Assembly (NCBI RefSeq): GCF_004295665.1 | Contig: NZ_CP034759.1 | Span: forward strand, 3,596,001-3,660,000 | Source: Litorilituus sediminis | GTDB lineage: Bacteria; Pseudomonadota; Gammaproteobacteria; Enterobacterales; Alteromonadaceae | Direction: 5' to 3' | DNA: 64,000 nucleotides | Shown: piece by piece, positions 36,079-45,792 of the stretch | Layout of the letters: each line of letters starts with the position of its first letter | Numbering within the stretch: the first letter of the stretch is position 1 | The notes under the pieces: model-generated | The model's input: only the letters and a program-made list of their open reading frames with translations | Databases searched by the model: none | Told to the model about the DNA's origin: nothing | Translations under genes and position numbers: made by a program

Positions 36079-38781
36079 ATGAACAAGCAAATATTTCCAA
36101 AGCCGCACAGTAAACGCTTTTCGCTAACAAGCTTAGCGGTTGCAGTTTTGGCAAGCTTACCAGCTTACAGCGCATTGGCTGAAGAAGCGCAAGATGACGC
36201 GCAAGCCATGGAAGAAGTGGTTGTTAAAGCCAGTCGCTTAAAAGGTACCGCCAGTGCGGTAATGCAAGAACGTAAAAACCAAGCCTTTATTGCCGATATT
36301 CTTGGTGCTGAGCAAATCTCGCGCACAGGTGATTCAAACGCGGCTGCGGCATTACGTCGTGTTACAGGTATCACTTTAGTTGATGGTAAGTTTATTTACG
36401 TACGTGGTTTAGGTGAGCGCTTTTCAAGTACGCAACTTAATGGTGCTGCGGTACCAAGCCCAGATCCAACACGTACTGTTATCCCGTTAGATTTATTCCC
36501 AGCATCAATTATTGAATCTTTATCGGTACAAAAGTCATATTCAGCGTCTATGCCAGCACACTTTGCTGGTGGTAATGTTGATGTTCGTTTAAAGTCTATT
36601 CCAACTGATTTTGTTTTTACCATGCAAGGTAAAATCGGTGGTAACTCAAATAACTTTGACGATGGTCTAACCTATAACGGTGGCGATGACGATTGGTACG
36701 GTAAAGATGATGGCACACGTGCCGCACCACAAGCGTTAAAAGATTTATGGAGCAGCTATACGTCCTTAAATGACTTATCGCAGTCTGATAACCGTGAAAT
36801 TGCTGCACAATTAAATCGTGATTACGATCCTGAAAAATCGAGCATCAACCCAAATACAGGTTTTGATGTCACCTTAGGTAATCGCTTTGATTTTGATGAT
36901 TTCCGCTTAGGTTTCTTATCGGCGGTTTCTTACGATAATAAGTGGGAAGTATCAGAAGGGTACGAAGGACAAGATTTTACCTTTGAGGAAGGTCAAGAAG
37001 GCGAGGCAGGTGAGTGGACACTTGTGCGCGGTTTTGATGATATTCAATCAACCGAACATACAGTACGTTTTTCTGGCATGTTAAACCTAGGTTTAGAGTT
37101 TCGACGTGAACACCGTATCGAATTTGGCTCATTAATCCTTCACGATACGCGCGATGAAGTACGTGACAAGTTAGGTAACAGCAATAACGTTGCTATTAGT
37201 GATGGTTTACGTATTCGCGATAGCCAAGTGATTTACGAAGAGCGTGAAATGATCGCCAACCAAATTCGCGGTACCCATAATTTTTCTGACTTTTGGAATA
37301 TTGGTTTAGACTGGTTCTATTCAGATGCGCGCTCTAATCGTGATGCACCTGGTAATGTTTCAACCCGTTATATTATCGCGGATGGCTCAAACGGTCAGCC
37401 AGAAGATGGTATTTTTGATTTAATCAATGAAAGCTCATTACGAAAAGCAACCACTGCCTCTCGTTATAGCTTCCAAGACTTAGAAGATAACGTAGAAAAC
37501 TACTGTTTTAAATTCTCACTACCGTTAAGCTTTGACGGGGTTGAAGTTGAGTTAAAAGCCGGCGGTAACTTTGTTGAAAAAACACGTGATGCTATGGCAA
37601 GACGTGTCGATATCAATACCTTAGCCTTTGATGACATTGATTTAACGGGTTATCAAATGAATAACATCTTAACCGACGATGTTATGTTAAATCATCCGCT
37701 AAAAGCGAATGAGTTAGTATTGCGTGATACCTCAACCGCGGGTGATGATTACTATTCTGGTCAGTTAATTGATGCTTATTTTGCTGATGCTGATTTCTTC
37801 TTTGCTCAGAAATGGCGTGCAACTTTAGGTTTTCGTTATGAAGATTATCGTCAAGTGGTTGCTCCGCTAGATCCAGCAACAGGTAAGTTTGACTTTAAAA
37901 ATGAGCCGCCAACCTTGCAAGAGCTTGAAGACTTAGCCTTCCAAGAAGACGATGTATTTGGTGCATTAGCGTTAACTTATGAATTAAACCCACAAATGCA
38001 ATTTCGTGGCTCATATGCGCAAACAACTATTCGCCCAGATATCCGTGAAGTGGCACCCGCAACCTATATTGACCCATTAACAGGTTTCCCAATTGGTGGT
38101 ACGCCAGCAGTAAAAAGTACGCTAATTGATAACTACGATTTACGTTGGGAATGGTATTTAGAAAGCGGTGAAAACCTCTCGGTTGGTTTATTCTACAAAG
38201 ATATGGAATTACCTATTGAAGCGGTACAATCACCATCACAAGATGGTCCACCGCTTATTCGTATCGCTAATGCCGAAGATGGTTATGTTTACGGTATGGA
38301 AGTTGAATTCTTAAAAGACTTTAACTTCTTAGGTGAATACGCAGAAGGTTTCTTCTTGTCAGGTAACTTCACCTTAAGTGAATCAGAAATCAATATTGAT
38401 ACGCAAAAAGTGGTTGAGCAAACCGGTGTTTCAACATCAATTACTAACCCAACCAGAGCAATGACAGGTCATTCTCCTTGGGTAGTCAATATGAACTTAG
38501 GTTGGGATGCTGCAAACGGTAATCACAGTGCAACACTTGCTTATAACGTGTTTGCTGAGCGTATTATTATTCCTGGTATTGATGATAAAGATGATGCTTA
38601 CGAGCAGCCATTCCATTCATTAGATTTTGTTTACACTTATTACCCAACGTATTCGTCTACGTTGAAATTTAAAGTACAAAACATGCTAAATCAGGATAAA
38701 GAAATCACTTTTGATGACACCTTACTTCGCAGCGAAACCAAAGGCGTTCGCTTTGAAGTGGCACTTAAGTGGGATTTTTAG
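36079..38781 (+). CDS. TonB-dependent outer-membrane receptor
   Basis: 900 residues from ATG 36079, which has GAGG six bases upstream; reading can extend in frame to 35956, but that adds 41 residues encoded by the MITE and destroys the signal peptide. Signal ends YSALA-EE. The plug begins EEVVVKASR and includes GDSNAAAALRRVTGITLV, FIYVRGLGERFSST and the SIIESLSVQKSYSASMPA and AGGNVDVR region; the barrel ends RFEVALKWDF. It belongs to the large-plug COG1629 type frequent in marine bacteria. Ligand unknown; it is paired with the upstream lipoprotein. Confidence 0.87.
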   Translation: MNKQIFPKPHSKRFSLTSLAVAVLASLPAYSALAEEAQDDAQAMEEVVVKASRLKGTASAVMQERKNQAFIADILGAEQISRTGDSNAAAALRRVTGITLVDGKFIYVRGLGERFSSTQLNGAAVPSPDPTRTVIPLDLFPASIIESLSVQKSYSASMPAHFAGGNVDVRLKSIPTDFVFTMQGKIGGNSNNFDDGLTYNGGDDDWYGKDDGTRAAPQALKDLWSSYTSLNDLSQSDNREIAAQLNRDYDPEKSSINPNTGFDVTLGNRFDFDDFRLGFLSAVSYDNKWEVSEGYEGQDFTFEEGQEGEAGEWTLVRGFDDIQSTEHTVRFSGMLNLGLEFRREHRIEFGSLILHDTRDEVRDKLGNSNNVAISDGLRIRDSQVIYEEREMIANQIRGTHNFSDFWNIGLDWFYSDARSNRDAPGNVSTRYIIADGSNGQPEDGIFDLINESSLRKATTASRYSFQDLEDNVENYCFKFSLPLSFDGVEVELKAGGNFVEKTRDAMARRVDINTLAFDDIDLTGYQMNNILTDDVMLNHPLKANELVLRDTSTAGDDYYSGQLIDAYFADADFFFAQKWRATLGFRYEDYRQVVAPLDPATGKFDFKNEPPTLQELEDLAFQEDDVFGALALTYELNPQMQFRGSYAQTTIRPDIREVAPATYIDPLTGFPIGGTPAVKSTLIDNYDLRWEWYLESGENLSVGLFYKDMELPIEAVQSPSQDGPPLIRIANAEDGYVYGMEVEFLKDFNFLGEYAEGFFLSGNFTLSESEINIDTQKVVEQTGVSTSITNPTRAMTGHSPWVVNMNLGWDAANGNHSATLAYNVFAERIIIPGIDDKDDAYEQPFHSLDFVYTYYPTYSSTLKFKVQNMLNQDKEITFDDTLLRSETKGVRFEVALKWDF

Positions 38782-38830
38782 TTCCCTTTAACACGTTAGG
38801 TAAAACTTGCTCGCAGCAAGATTGTGTTAC

Positions 38831-38861
38831 AAGCTACTAACTTAGGTTAGTAGCTTTTTTT
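38831..38861. terminator. Bidirectional terminator between receptor and GNAT genes
   Basis: AAGCTACTAAC (38831-38841) and GTTAGTAGCTT (38846-38856) with a TTAG loop and T-run to 38861. It lies 50 bp past the receptor stop and just beyond the end of the convergent GNAT gene. Confidence 0.85.
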
Positions 38862-38870
38862 ATCTTATCG

Positions 38871-39323
38871 CTAACCACTAATAGCTAATTCCATATCAAT
38901 GCGATGCATATCCTGTCCCCAACCATGGGCTTGCTCACTTACCTTAATGGCACCAAATTTTGCAAAAAACGGCGCAGATAAATGACTTGCGGCAATTTTT
39001 ATATGTTTAAGGTGATTGGCTTTACCAGCTGCTATGGCTCGTTTCATAAATTGAGCACCAATGCCTAAACCTTGTGATTTTGGTGAAATTAATATCCAGT
39101 TAATATGCTTATAATCTGCTTCGTCGCCTAAAATGCCAAATGCGCCAACAACTGCTTCATCAAGGGTACATACTTGATATCCTTCAGGCATAGTATCAAG
39201 AAAATTTTCATAATCTTCACGCTCATTGGCGGCAAAATATTTCGGACAGTTTTCATCAAATAGCGCAAGGCAACTATTTTTGTCTCTTGATCTATAGGCG
39301 CTAAAGCGTAGTGTTGAAGACAT
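38871..39323 (-). CDS. GNAT-family N-acetyltransferase
   Basis: 150 residues with the GNAT fold. Motif A appears as WILISPKSQGLGIGAQFMKRAI (acetyl-CoA pyrophosphate loop QGLGIG), followed by a helix and the late strand FFAKFGAIKV. The first half has RSRDKNSCLALFDENCPKYF, a lead common to small bacterial GNATs. The substrate cannot be predicted. It lies 13 bp after the DUF5412-like gene (39337-39759) on the same strand, so the two are probably co-transcribed. Confidence 0.8.
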   Translation of the reverse strand: MSSTLRFSAYRSRDKNSCLALFDENCPKYFAANEREDYENFLDTMPEGYQVCTLDEAVVGAFGILGDEADYKHINWILISPKSQGLGIGAQFMKRAIAAGKANHLKHIKIAASHLSAPFFAKFGAIKVSEQAHGWGQDMHRIDMELAISG

Positions 39324-39336
39324 AAGGTTTATCTCA

Positions 39337-39759
39337 TTAATTTGAATTGGACGCTGTTATATAGCGAATACTAATTTTGTTAAAACTGCCCCAAGTTTGC
39401 TCTGCTTTATATTGCCTGCTAAAGCGTGCTTGTGAAATAACAAGCTCATCATTAGATGACCAAGTCAGTGTTATAGCATTATTATCTGGATGACCGTCAA
39501 CCACCATAATGTTACCGCTTTCGTTAGCGAGCGTGCTATCAGCGTTTAAGAGTGAAACTTGACTGCTAAAACCTGTGGTAGCGCCGCAATCACGTTGAAA
39601 CAGTACAGCTTTATACGTTTTGTTTGGTGAAAGCTGCTCAGCAAATACTTGGTTTTCACAAACATTGGCGCTTAGAAGGAAAAATAGAAAGGCCAGTACG
39701 GCCAAAATACCAAGTGCTAGCATTGCGATTGAGGCTGCAATTCTTTTCCAAATATTCAT
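39337..39759 (-). CDS. Membrane-anchored protein, DUF5412-like
   Basis: 140 residues: one N-terminal TM helix (~10-31), then a small periplasmic domain with SPNKTYKAVLFQRDCGATTG and SSQVSLLN. The two Cys (C34, and the one in RDCGATT) may pair. This pattern is like DUF5412-type proteins, which have no known function. It is followed by the GNAT gene after 13 bp. Confidence 0.6.
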   Translation of the reverse strand: MNIWKRIAASIAMLALGILAVLAFLFFLLSANVCENQVFAEQLSPNKTYKAVLFQRDCGATTGFSSQVSLLNADSTLANESGNIMVVDGHPDNNAITLTWSSNDELVISQARFSRQYKAEQTWGSFNKISIRYITASNSN

Positions 39760-40231
39760 AGGTATAAGTTGCTTCCTGCATTTTAAGGGTAAATTTTTAA
39801 CAAAGTTAAGAGCTTATAGCATAGTAACATAATGTATTTTTATATGAATCAGTATATTGCGATATAGATATAACAATGGCTGTAGATGGTAGCTACTGAC
39901 TACAAGTCCCTTAGTAGGTGGTGGGAAGGTGTAGAATATACTGTTCTGTAGTGGTGTTATAGTGTTTGAATATAATATTTAGCACTAGTGAGTTTTAATT
40001 AATAACACTACTAAAACCTAATATTGTGATGATTTCTTTATGGTTTTAAGTGAAATTTAATCACCTAATTATGTTTTTATTGTTAAATCAATTCAATTAT
40101 ATGTTTGTTAAAAATTATGTTGTTAACTCCATTGGTTGAAAAGTTGGGTTGTGTCAGAAAACTTTACAACGTTACAGTACAAAATATTTCCTAACTTTTC
40201 ATCATGTTGAAATTCTTAGCAATTACTGTTG
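39760..40231. other. AT-rich gap before the PEP-CTERM gene
   Basis: About 470 bp, visibly richer in A/T than its neighbours. No ORF, terminator or clear repeat was found. It may have arrived with the PEP-CTERM gene. Confidence 0.4.
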
Positions 40232-40247
40232 TGGTATGTTTTTTGTA
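40232..40247 (+). promoter_or_regulatory. Sigma-54-like -24/-12 promoter of the PEP-CTERM gene
   Basis: TGGTATG-TTTT-TTGTA. GG at 40233-40234 and GT at 40245-40246 are separated by exactly 10 bp, as in the consensus TGGCACG-N4-TTGCW, but the -12 element has GT instead of GC. It lies about 80 bp before the start codon. Confidence 0.4.
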
Positions 40248-40327
40248 CTATTATAGAAAGATTATAAAATTACTTTTTTACGATCACCTAACAAAATCAA
40301 TGGAAGGGGATTAAAAAGGAAAACAAA

Positions 40328-40933
40328 ATGAATATAAAAATGTTAAAAGCAGCATTAACTAGTTTAATCTTATCTGTAAGTACTATTGCAAATGCAGGCT
40401 TGATTCAATTAGATGGTATGGGAAGCATTAAAGAGTGGGTTGATCTAGAGAGTACAGCAGGTGAAATGCCCGAATTTATATGGGGGAATAGCGATTCTCT
40501 TAATGCAAATAAAATAGGTCTTTATATTGAATTGGCTGATGGGCGGAGTGGCTCGTTAGTTTATAGCGGGGTATCGGGGTTATGGAACAGTACTTTTGCA
40601 AATTTAGCACCTGATATCGCAACTGGTGTGTTTTCCTCTTCACCATTTCTTCATTTTTTATTCAATACTGCAAAGACATTAACATATCCGCAAGCTCTTC
40701 CAGCAGCATGGTCTAATGCGACTATTTCAGGAGTAACAGGCAATTTTGACTTAAGTTATTATGAGCAAGTAGGATCAAATTTTAGAGCAGATATTGCTGG
40801 TTGGGAAAGAGCAACAATAACAACATATAGTTCTGCATATTCACCAGTCGATGTTCCAGAACCATCAACACTAGCTATTTTATCACTAGGAATTATGGGT
40901 TTAGCATCGCGTCGATTTAAGAAACAATCTTAA
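40328..40933 (+). CDS. PEP-CTERM sorting-signal protein
   Basis: 201 residues: a signal peptide (ends NANA-GL) and a C-terminal sorting signal VPEPSTLAILSLGIMGLASR with RRFKK, i.e. PEP box, hydrophobic helix and basic end. Exosortase (EpsH/XrtA type) recognises this tail and the protein is then exported and possibly attached to exopolysaccharide. The middle domain (~23-170) is Ser/Thr/Gly-rich and not recognised. AAGGA lies seven bases before ATG. No exosortase is in the window. Confidence 0.88.
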   Translation: MNIKMLKAALTSLILSVSTIANAGLIQLDGMGSIKEWVDLESTAGEMPEFIWGNSDSLNANKIGLYIELADGRSGSLVYSGVSGLWNSTFANLAPDIATGVFSSSPFLHFLFNTAKTLTYPQALPAAWSNATISGVTGNFDLSYYEQVGSNFRADIAGWERATITTYSSAYSPVDVPEPSTLAILSLGIMGLASRRFKKQS

Positions 40934-40957
40934 TAATTTAAAATTGTTTAATTCTAG

Positions 40958-40989
40958 AAAGCATCAATTGTCATGATTGATGCTTTTTT
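40958..40989 (+). terminator. Terminator of the PEP-CTERM gene
   Basis: AAAGCATCAAT (40958-40968) and ATTGATGCTTT (40976-40986) with a seven-base loop and T6. Confidence 0.9.
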
Positions 40990-41074
40990 GTGTCATAGCA
41001 ACTCCTCACTTGATTAATGATAGCGTTGTATTGACCAGTTGACCTGACAGTTCTCGTAAAACTTATGCAATTAA

Positions 41075-42595
41075 CTACTTCATTTGATACAAGGTTAGTG
41101 ATAAACCGGCGTCTTGTTGCATTTGTACTTCATTGATGAGCTTTTTATTAAGTTGTTGTTGCTCGCTTGTCGCAATGGCTAATGAGGTATCATGAAATTG
41201 AATGTTGGCCGGTGTTGGCTTGGTTTGCACTCTACCTTGGGTAAATAAAATCGCCAAGCGCAGTAGTTGAATTAATAATTTAAGGCGGCTATTGCTGATG
41301 CTGTAATTCTCCGCTTTAAACTTAAATTTTATCTTCGCGCGATGGTGCGACACCATAGCGGCAATGGTTCGCTGCTCTGTTTCGCTAAAACCTGGCATAT
41401 CACTATGCTCAATAATATAGGCGCCATGACGGTGGCGTTTTTTGGCATTGATGGATATACCTATTTCGTGAAGCTGTGCGCTCCACATCAATAAGGTAAT
41501 TTCATCAGGCGTTAAAGCAATTGCCGTGTTGTTTAGCTGCTCAATAAAGGTGTGGATTTGAGCTTGTACGCTTTGACTAAAGCGCTGGTCAATATGATGT
41601 AGTTTGACTAAATTATTGATAGTTCGCTCGCGCGTATCAATATCGGTTCTTAAATCACTTAACTGATATAATACACCTTCGCGCACGCCACCTTGGCTAA
41701 AGGTTATGTGTTGAATATTAAGCTGTTTAAAGCATGCTGACAATATAGCTACAGCACCGGCAATAAGCGGGCGTCTTTGTTCTTCAATACAATGTAGTGG
41801 TAGGTTGTTGCTATGCCCCCAAAGGATTAACTGTTTTACCAAGCGCTTTAAACGCTTCGCTGATATTTTTTCATCGCCGTAAAGTGCTAACATAATTTGG
41901 CTAATCACCTTGATTGAGCCAGAAGTGCCTAGCGCCATTTTCCATGAGCATTTACGGTATTTATCGGCAATTGCTTGTAATTTTTCTTCAGCATCTTGCT
42001 GCGCAGCTTTCATCATGTCAGCGCTGATCACACCGCTTTTAAAAAATTGCTGATAATAGCTAATACAGCCCATATCTAAGCTATCCGCTAATTGCGGGAA
42101 GAATTTATTACCAATGACAAACTCAGTACTGCCGCCGCCAATATCTACAATAAGTGTTTTGCCACGAATTGGCTGGGTATGCGCAACACCGTTATAAATA
42201 AGCTCAGCTTCCATTTGCCCTGAAATAATATCGATAGGGTAGGGAATAACTTTTTTGGCTTGCTCAATAAAGTCGTCACTATTTTTTGCTTTTCTTAATG
42301 CGTAAGTGGCAACAATACGTACTGAAATATCGGCTAGGTTTTCGATTGACTGCTTAAATTCTTTTAAACAATCAAGGGCGTTATCAATAGCGGCTTGGTT
42401 GAGTAAATTATCACTGCTTAAGCCTGCGCCCAAGCGCACTTGCTGCTTTTGTCTGTGCACTATTTGTAAACAGCCGCCTTGTTCGCGGGCAACTATCATA
42501 TGAAAGCTATTTGAGCCTAAATCAATAGCGACATAATGTTTGCTGTGGCTATCCGGCGTCGCGGCAAAGTTGGCGTTTGTGGTCATCTTGCTCAT
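41075..42595 (-). CDS. ppx: Exopolyphosphatase (Ppx/GppA family)
   Basis: 506 residues. The ASKHA-type phosphate loops are AIDLGSNSFHM (~23-33) and IVDIGGGSTEFVIG; RIVATYALRKAKN and the C-terminal HD-like region (HEIGISI, HHRAKIKF) are typical. It releases Pi from long-chain polyphosphate, or acts on pppGpp. Its start overlaps the end of ppk by 47 bp on the same strand, as in many gammaproteobacterial ppk-ppx operons. ATG 42583 is an alternative start. Confidence 0.92.
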   Translation of the reverse strand: MSKMTTNANFAATPDSHSKHYVAIDLGSNSFHMIVAREQGGCLQIVHRQKQQVRLGAGLSSDNLLNQAAIDNALDCLKEFKQSIENLADISVRIVATYALRKAKNSDDFIEQAKKVIPYPIDIISGQMEAELIYNGVAHTQPIRGKTLIVDIGGGSTEFVIGNKFFPQLADSLDMGCISYYQQFFKSGVISADMMKAAQQDAEEKLQAIADKYRKCSWKMALGTSGSIKVISQIMLALYGDEKISAKRLKRLVKQLILWGHSNNLPLHCIEEQRRPLIAGAVAILSACFKQLNIQHITFSQGGVREGVLYQLSDLRTDIDTRERTINNLVKLHHIDQRFSQSVQAQIHTFIEQLNNTAIALTPDEITLLMWSAQLHEIGISINAKKRHRHGAYIIEHSDMPGFSETEQRTIAAMVSHHRAKIKFKFKAENYSISNSRLKLLIQLLRLAILFTQGRVQTKPTPANIQFHDTSLAIATSEQQQLNKKLINEVQMQQDAGLSLTLYQMK

Positions 42596-44660
42596 GGGTA
42601 ATTATCTTTTGTTGTTGTTTTAAGTATTGATGAATCGCGAGCTGTGCGCGAATTGGCTCTACTTGCCCTGTTGCTGGCTTATTTGCTATTTGGTAACTAT
42701 TGCTCTGCTGTGTATCTAATACTCTGGCTTTAGTATTGTCCATTAACTGAATATTAATGATATCAATAATAGTCTGTTTAACCTGAGGGCAAAGTACAGG
42801 GCAGCCAACTTCCACGCGTTGATCTATATTACGTGTCATCCAATCAGCGGAAGAGATAAACACCTTTTGCTCACCTGCACTTTCAAAAATAGCAACTCTA
42901 GGGTGCTCTAAAAAACGATCAACCAAACTGATGGCAGTTATATTTTCACTTTGTCCGGCAACGCCAGTTACTAGTGAGCAAATACCGCGCACAATTAATT
43001 TTATTGGCACGCCAGCGCTACTAGCTTGATAAAGCTTTTTGATCAGGCCATGATCAACCAAGTTGTTCACTTTTAGTGTAATGCCACAAGGGTTGTTATG
43101 GTGCGCGGCGATGATCTCTTGGTCGATTAAGCTTTCAATGGTGTCACGTGAGTTAATCGGCGATACCATTAAGTGATTGAAGTTAAACTGCAAATACGGG
43201 AATTTAATAAACTCAAATACTTGCGCGACTTCGGCTGTTATTTCACTTTGGCAGGTAAATAAGCTGAAGTCGGTATAGATTTTGGCATTTTTTTCATGAA
43301 AATTGCCCGTACCAATATGGGCATAGCGTACGCGATTATTGTGCTCATTGCGGGTAATTAAACAAATTTTAGCGTGTACTTTTAAGCTGGGAATGCCAAA
43401 GGTTACATTGGCTCCGGCACTGGTTAATACTTCCGCCCAGTTAAGGTTTGCTTCTTCATCAAAGCGCGCACGTAGCTCTATATTAACGCAAACTTCTTTA
43501 CCATTTTTTACCGCTTCAATCAGGGCGGCGATAATGCGTGATTTTTTTGCAACCCGATATAGGGATATTTCAATTTTCTCAACTTTAGGATCATAAGCCG
43601 CTTGTCGTAACCATTCAGTAAAATACGAGAACTTATGGTAGGGGTAATAAAGCAGAATATCTCGTGCTTGAATGGCGGAAAAAGCATTGTCGTAACGGCT
43701 AAAGTAGTCTTGCTCTAGGGCTGGTAACTTATCATAGTGTAAATCGGCGTTACCTATGATTGGGAATTCAATAAAGTCTTTAAAGCTGTGGTACCTGCCA
43801 CCTGATATTAACCCTTGGTTAGAGCTTATGCCTAAATGTTGTTTAAGAATGGCGAGCATGCTTAGGGGCATTTTTTTATCGTAAACCAAGCGCGTTGGTT
43901 CGGCGCTGATGCGCTTTTTTAAACCCGATTGCATTTGTTCAGACAAGCTCAGGCTAAATTCATTGCTGACATCAAATTCAGCATCGCGGGTTAATTTCAT
44001 TGAGTAAGCATTGATTTGTTCAAACTCAAAAAAACCTTGAAAGATCTGCGCTAAGCAGTGGCGAATTACGTTATCTAATAAAATGATTTCTGTATTGGCA
44101 GGGCTTTGGCAAGTTGGCAGAATAACAAAGCGCGGCACGTTACTACTGGGCACTTCAACTAGCGCATATTGCACTTGTTCTGCTTTAGTCATCGACACCA
44201 TCAAATAGGTTGAGTCATCATTAATATGATCTTTTAAGTTTACTTGCTCGTTAATGATCAACGGAAATATATGCCGACGCAGCTTATCTTTAAAATACTG
44301 CTCTAGCCATACTTGGTGCTGCTCTGATAACTGCATTTCATTAATCAGGCTAATATCATGCTTATCTAGCTCTTGTAGTAAGGCTTGGTAAGTGTCATCG
44401 AAAATTTCCTGAAGTTCGATAACCTTAGCTTGAATATTATCAAATAGAGCTACGGCTTGTTGTCGCTGTTTTGCCGTGTTGGCAAATTGCACTTTTCGGC
44501 GAACATCGGCAACACGTACTCGATAGAACTCATCCATATTACTTGAGTAGATACCCAGAAACTTAATACGCTCAAGCAAGGGGACGCTGACATCTTGTGC
44601 TTCTTGTAGCACGCGGTGATTAAATGAAAGCCAACTGAGCTCTTTCTCAAGAAATTTCAT
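42549..44660 (-). CDS. ppk: Polyphosphate kinase 1
   Basis: 703 residues, typical of PPK1. The N-terminal start ELSWLSFNHRVLQEA is diagnostic. The catalytic phosphohistidine region is LKVHAKICLITR (first HKD-like motif), with HIGTGNFHEKNAKIYTD after it; the second is in VFISSADWMTRNID. It makes polyphosphate from ATP reversibly. Divergent from the DUF3450/TonB2 operon across a 329-bp gap that carries Pho-like repeats. It is translated with ppx, whose start lies within its last codons. Confidence 0.95.
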   Translation of the reverse strand: MKFLEKELSWLSFNHRVLQEAQDVSVPLLERIKFLGIYSSNMDEFYRVRVADVRRKVQFANTAKQRQQAVALFDNIQAKVIELQEIFDDTYQALLQELDKHDISLINEMQLSEQHQVWLEQYFKDKLRRHIFPLIINEQVNLKDHINDDSTYLMVSMTKAEQVQYALVEVPSSNVPRFVILPTCQSPANTEIILLDNVIRHCLAQIFQGFFEFEQINAYSMKLTRDAEFDVSNEFSLSLSEQMQSGLKKRISAEPTRLVYDKKMPLSMLAILKQHLGISSNQGLISGGRYHSFKDFIEFPIIGNADLHYDKLPALEQDYFSRYDNAFSAIQARDILLYYPYHKFSYFTEWLRQAAYDPKVEKIEISLYRVAKKSRIIAALIEAVKNGKEVCVNIELRARFDEEANLNWAEVLTSAGANVTFGIPSLKVHAKICLITRNEHNNRVRYAHIGTGNFHEKNAKIYTDFSLFTCQSEITAEVAQVFEFIKFPYLQFNFNHLMVSPINSRDTIESLIDQEIIAAHHNNPCGITLKVNNLVDHGLIKKLYQASSAGVPIKLIVRGICSLVTGVAGQSENITAISLVDRFLEHPRVAIFESAGEQKVFISSADWMTRNIDQRVEVGCPVLCPQVKQTIIDIINIQLMDNTKARVLDTQQSNSYQIANKPATGQVEPIRAQLAIHQYLKQQQKIITHEQDDHKRQLCRDAG

Positions 44661-44850
44661 GTTGATGCACTCCTAACAACAAACATTATTCCGACAAGGA
44701 ATTGTCAATAGAAAAGGCGAAGTGTAGGAGGCGAGTGTTGCAATTTGATGACGTTAATGACGACAAATTTGCCCAAGAGAAAATATTCATATAGGGCATA
44801 AAAAGAGCTTAATAGCTGATGCCTTTATTTTACTGGCTTTGGTTATGGCT

Positions 44851-44916
44851 TGTCATTTAACTGAAATATTAGTGCAACTTAAGTGTCATGTTTTTACAAC
44901 TTAAGTGTCACATTTA
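44851..44916 (+). promoter_or_regulatory. Six 11-bp-phased Pho-box-like half-sites
   Basis: TGTCA (44851), TGAAA (44862), TGCAA (44873), TGTCA (44884), TACAA (44895) and TGTCA (44906), all in exact 11-bp register and each followed by an A/T-rich hexamer. A -10 candidate CATATT begins at 44932. Three perfect TGTCA in phase are unlikely by chance in 60 bp. It lies in the divergent region between ppk and the DUF3450/TonB operon. Nothing else is seen in 44661-44989. Confidence 0.6.
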
Positions 44917-44989
44917 ACAAGTAAACTTGCGCATATTCAATTTGGGCTGCATTTAGCCTGATTAATTTATCAATAAGAAAGGTAAACCT

Positions 44990-45787
44990 ATGAAGTTATC
45001 TTCACTTTGCAAAGCAAGTTTTTTGCTTAGTATCAGTGCCAGTACGCTACTTATGCCGGCAATGGCGAGCGGACAGCAAACAGATCAACTAACTGATGTG
45101 GTTGATGCTGGGCAAAAGATCACAGAATCTGCGGCAAAATCACAGCAAAAAGTGAATACATTCACTGAACAAGCACAAACTAAGTTACAGCAATTTAATA
45201 CGGTAACGAAAGAGCTTGATGGCTTAAATGTTTATAACCAACAAATGCAGGCACAGCTTGATAACCAAATGACTGAATTAGCTCAACTTGCTGAGTCAAT
45301 GGAGCAAGTAAGCATTATTGAGCGTCAAATTTCGCCACTTATGGCAAGAATGATTTCAACGCTAGAAGAGTTTGTTGCCCTTGATGTGCCATTTTTACCA
45401 GAAGAGCGTGCTAAGCGTATTAATGATTTAAAAACTATGATGACACGTGCTGACATTGCGGTGTCTGAGAAGTTTCGTCGTGTATTAGAAGCGTATCAAA
45501 TTGAGGTGGACTACGGTCGCACTATTGAAGCTTATAGCGGCATTTTAACCTTAGATGGTCAAGAAACTGATGTTGATTTCTTACGTGTTGGTCGCGTTAG
45601 CTTAGTGTATCAAACGCGCGATGGCAGCCGTTTAGGTCAGTGGCAACAAGCTCAAGGTAACTGGCAAGCGTTATCGCAAGACTATCGCTTAGGTGTTAAT
45701 AAGGCATTACGTATTGCTCGTAAACAGTTATCGCCTGATCTTATTTTTGTACCAGTATCTGGTTTAACAACTTCATCTGCAGAGTAA
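44990..45787 (+). CDS. DUF3450 periplasmic coiled-coil protein
   Basis: 265 residues with a signal peptide (PAMA-SG), a long coiled coil (~35-115; QQKVNTFTEQAQTKLQQFN) and a C-terminal domain with RVGRVSLVYQTRDGSRLGQW. DUF3450 proteins regularly lead TonB2-type operons of Vibrio, Shewanella and relatives. A partner for the TtpC-like protein in the periplasm is inferred. First gene behind the Pho-like array; the next starts five bases after its stop. Confidence 0.88.
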   Translation: MKLSSLCKASFLLSISASTLLMPAMASGQQTDQLTDVVDAGQKITESAAKSQQKVNTFTEQAQTKLQQFNTVTKELDGLNVYNQQMQAQLDNQMTELAQLAESMEQVSIIERQISPLMARMISTLEEFVALDVPFLPEERAKRINDLKTMMTRADIAVSEKFRRVLEAYQIEVDYGRTIEAYSGILTLDGQETDVDFLRVGRVSLVYQTRDGSRLGQWQQAQGNWQALSQDYRLGVNKALRIARKQLSPDLIFVPVSGLTTSSAE

Positions 45788-45792
45788 ATAAC

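Noticed and set aside
44700..44800. Pho box for ppk on the minus strand
   Set aside because: The CGTCAT repeats there are 9 bp apart, not 11.
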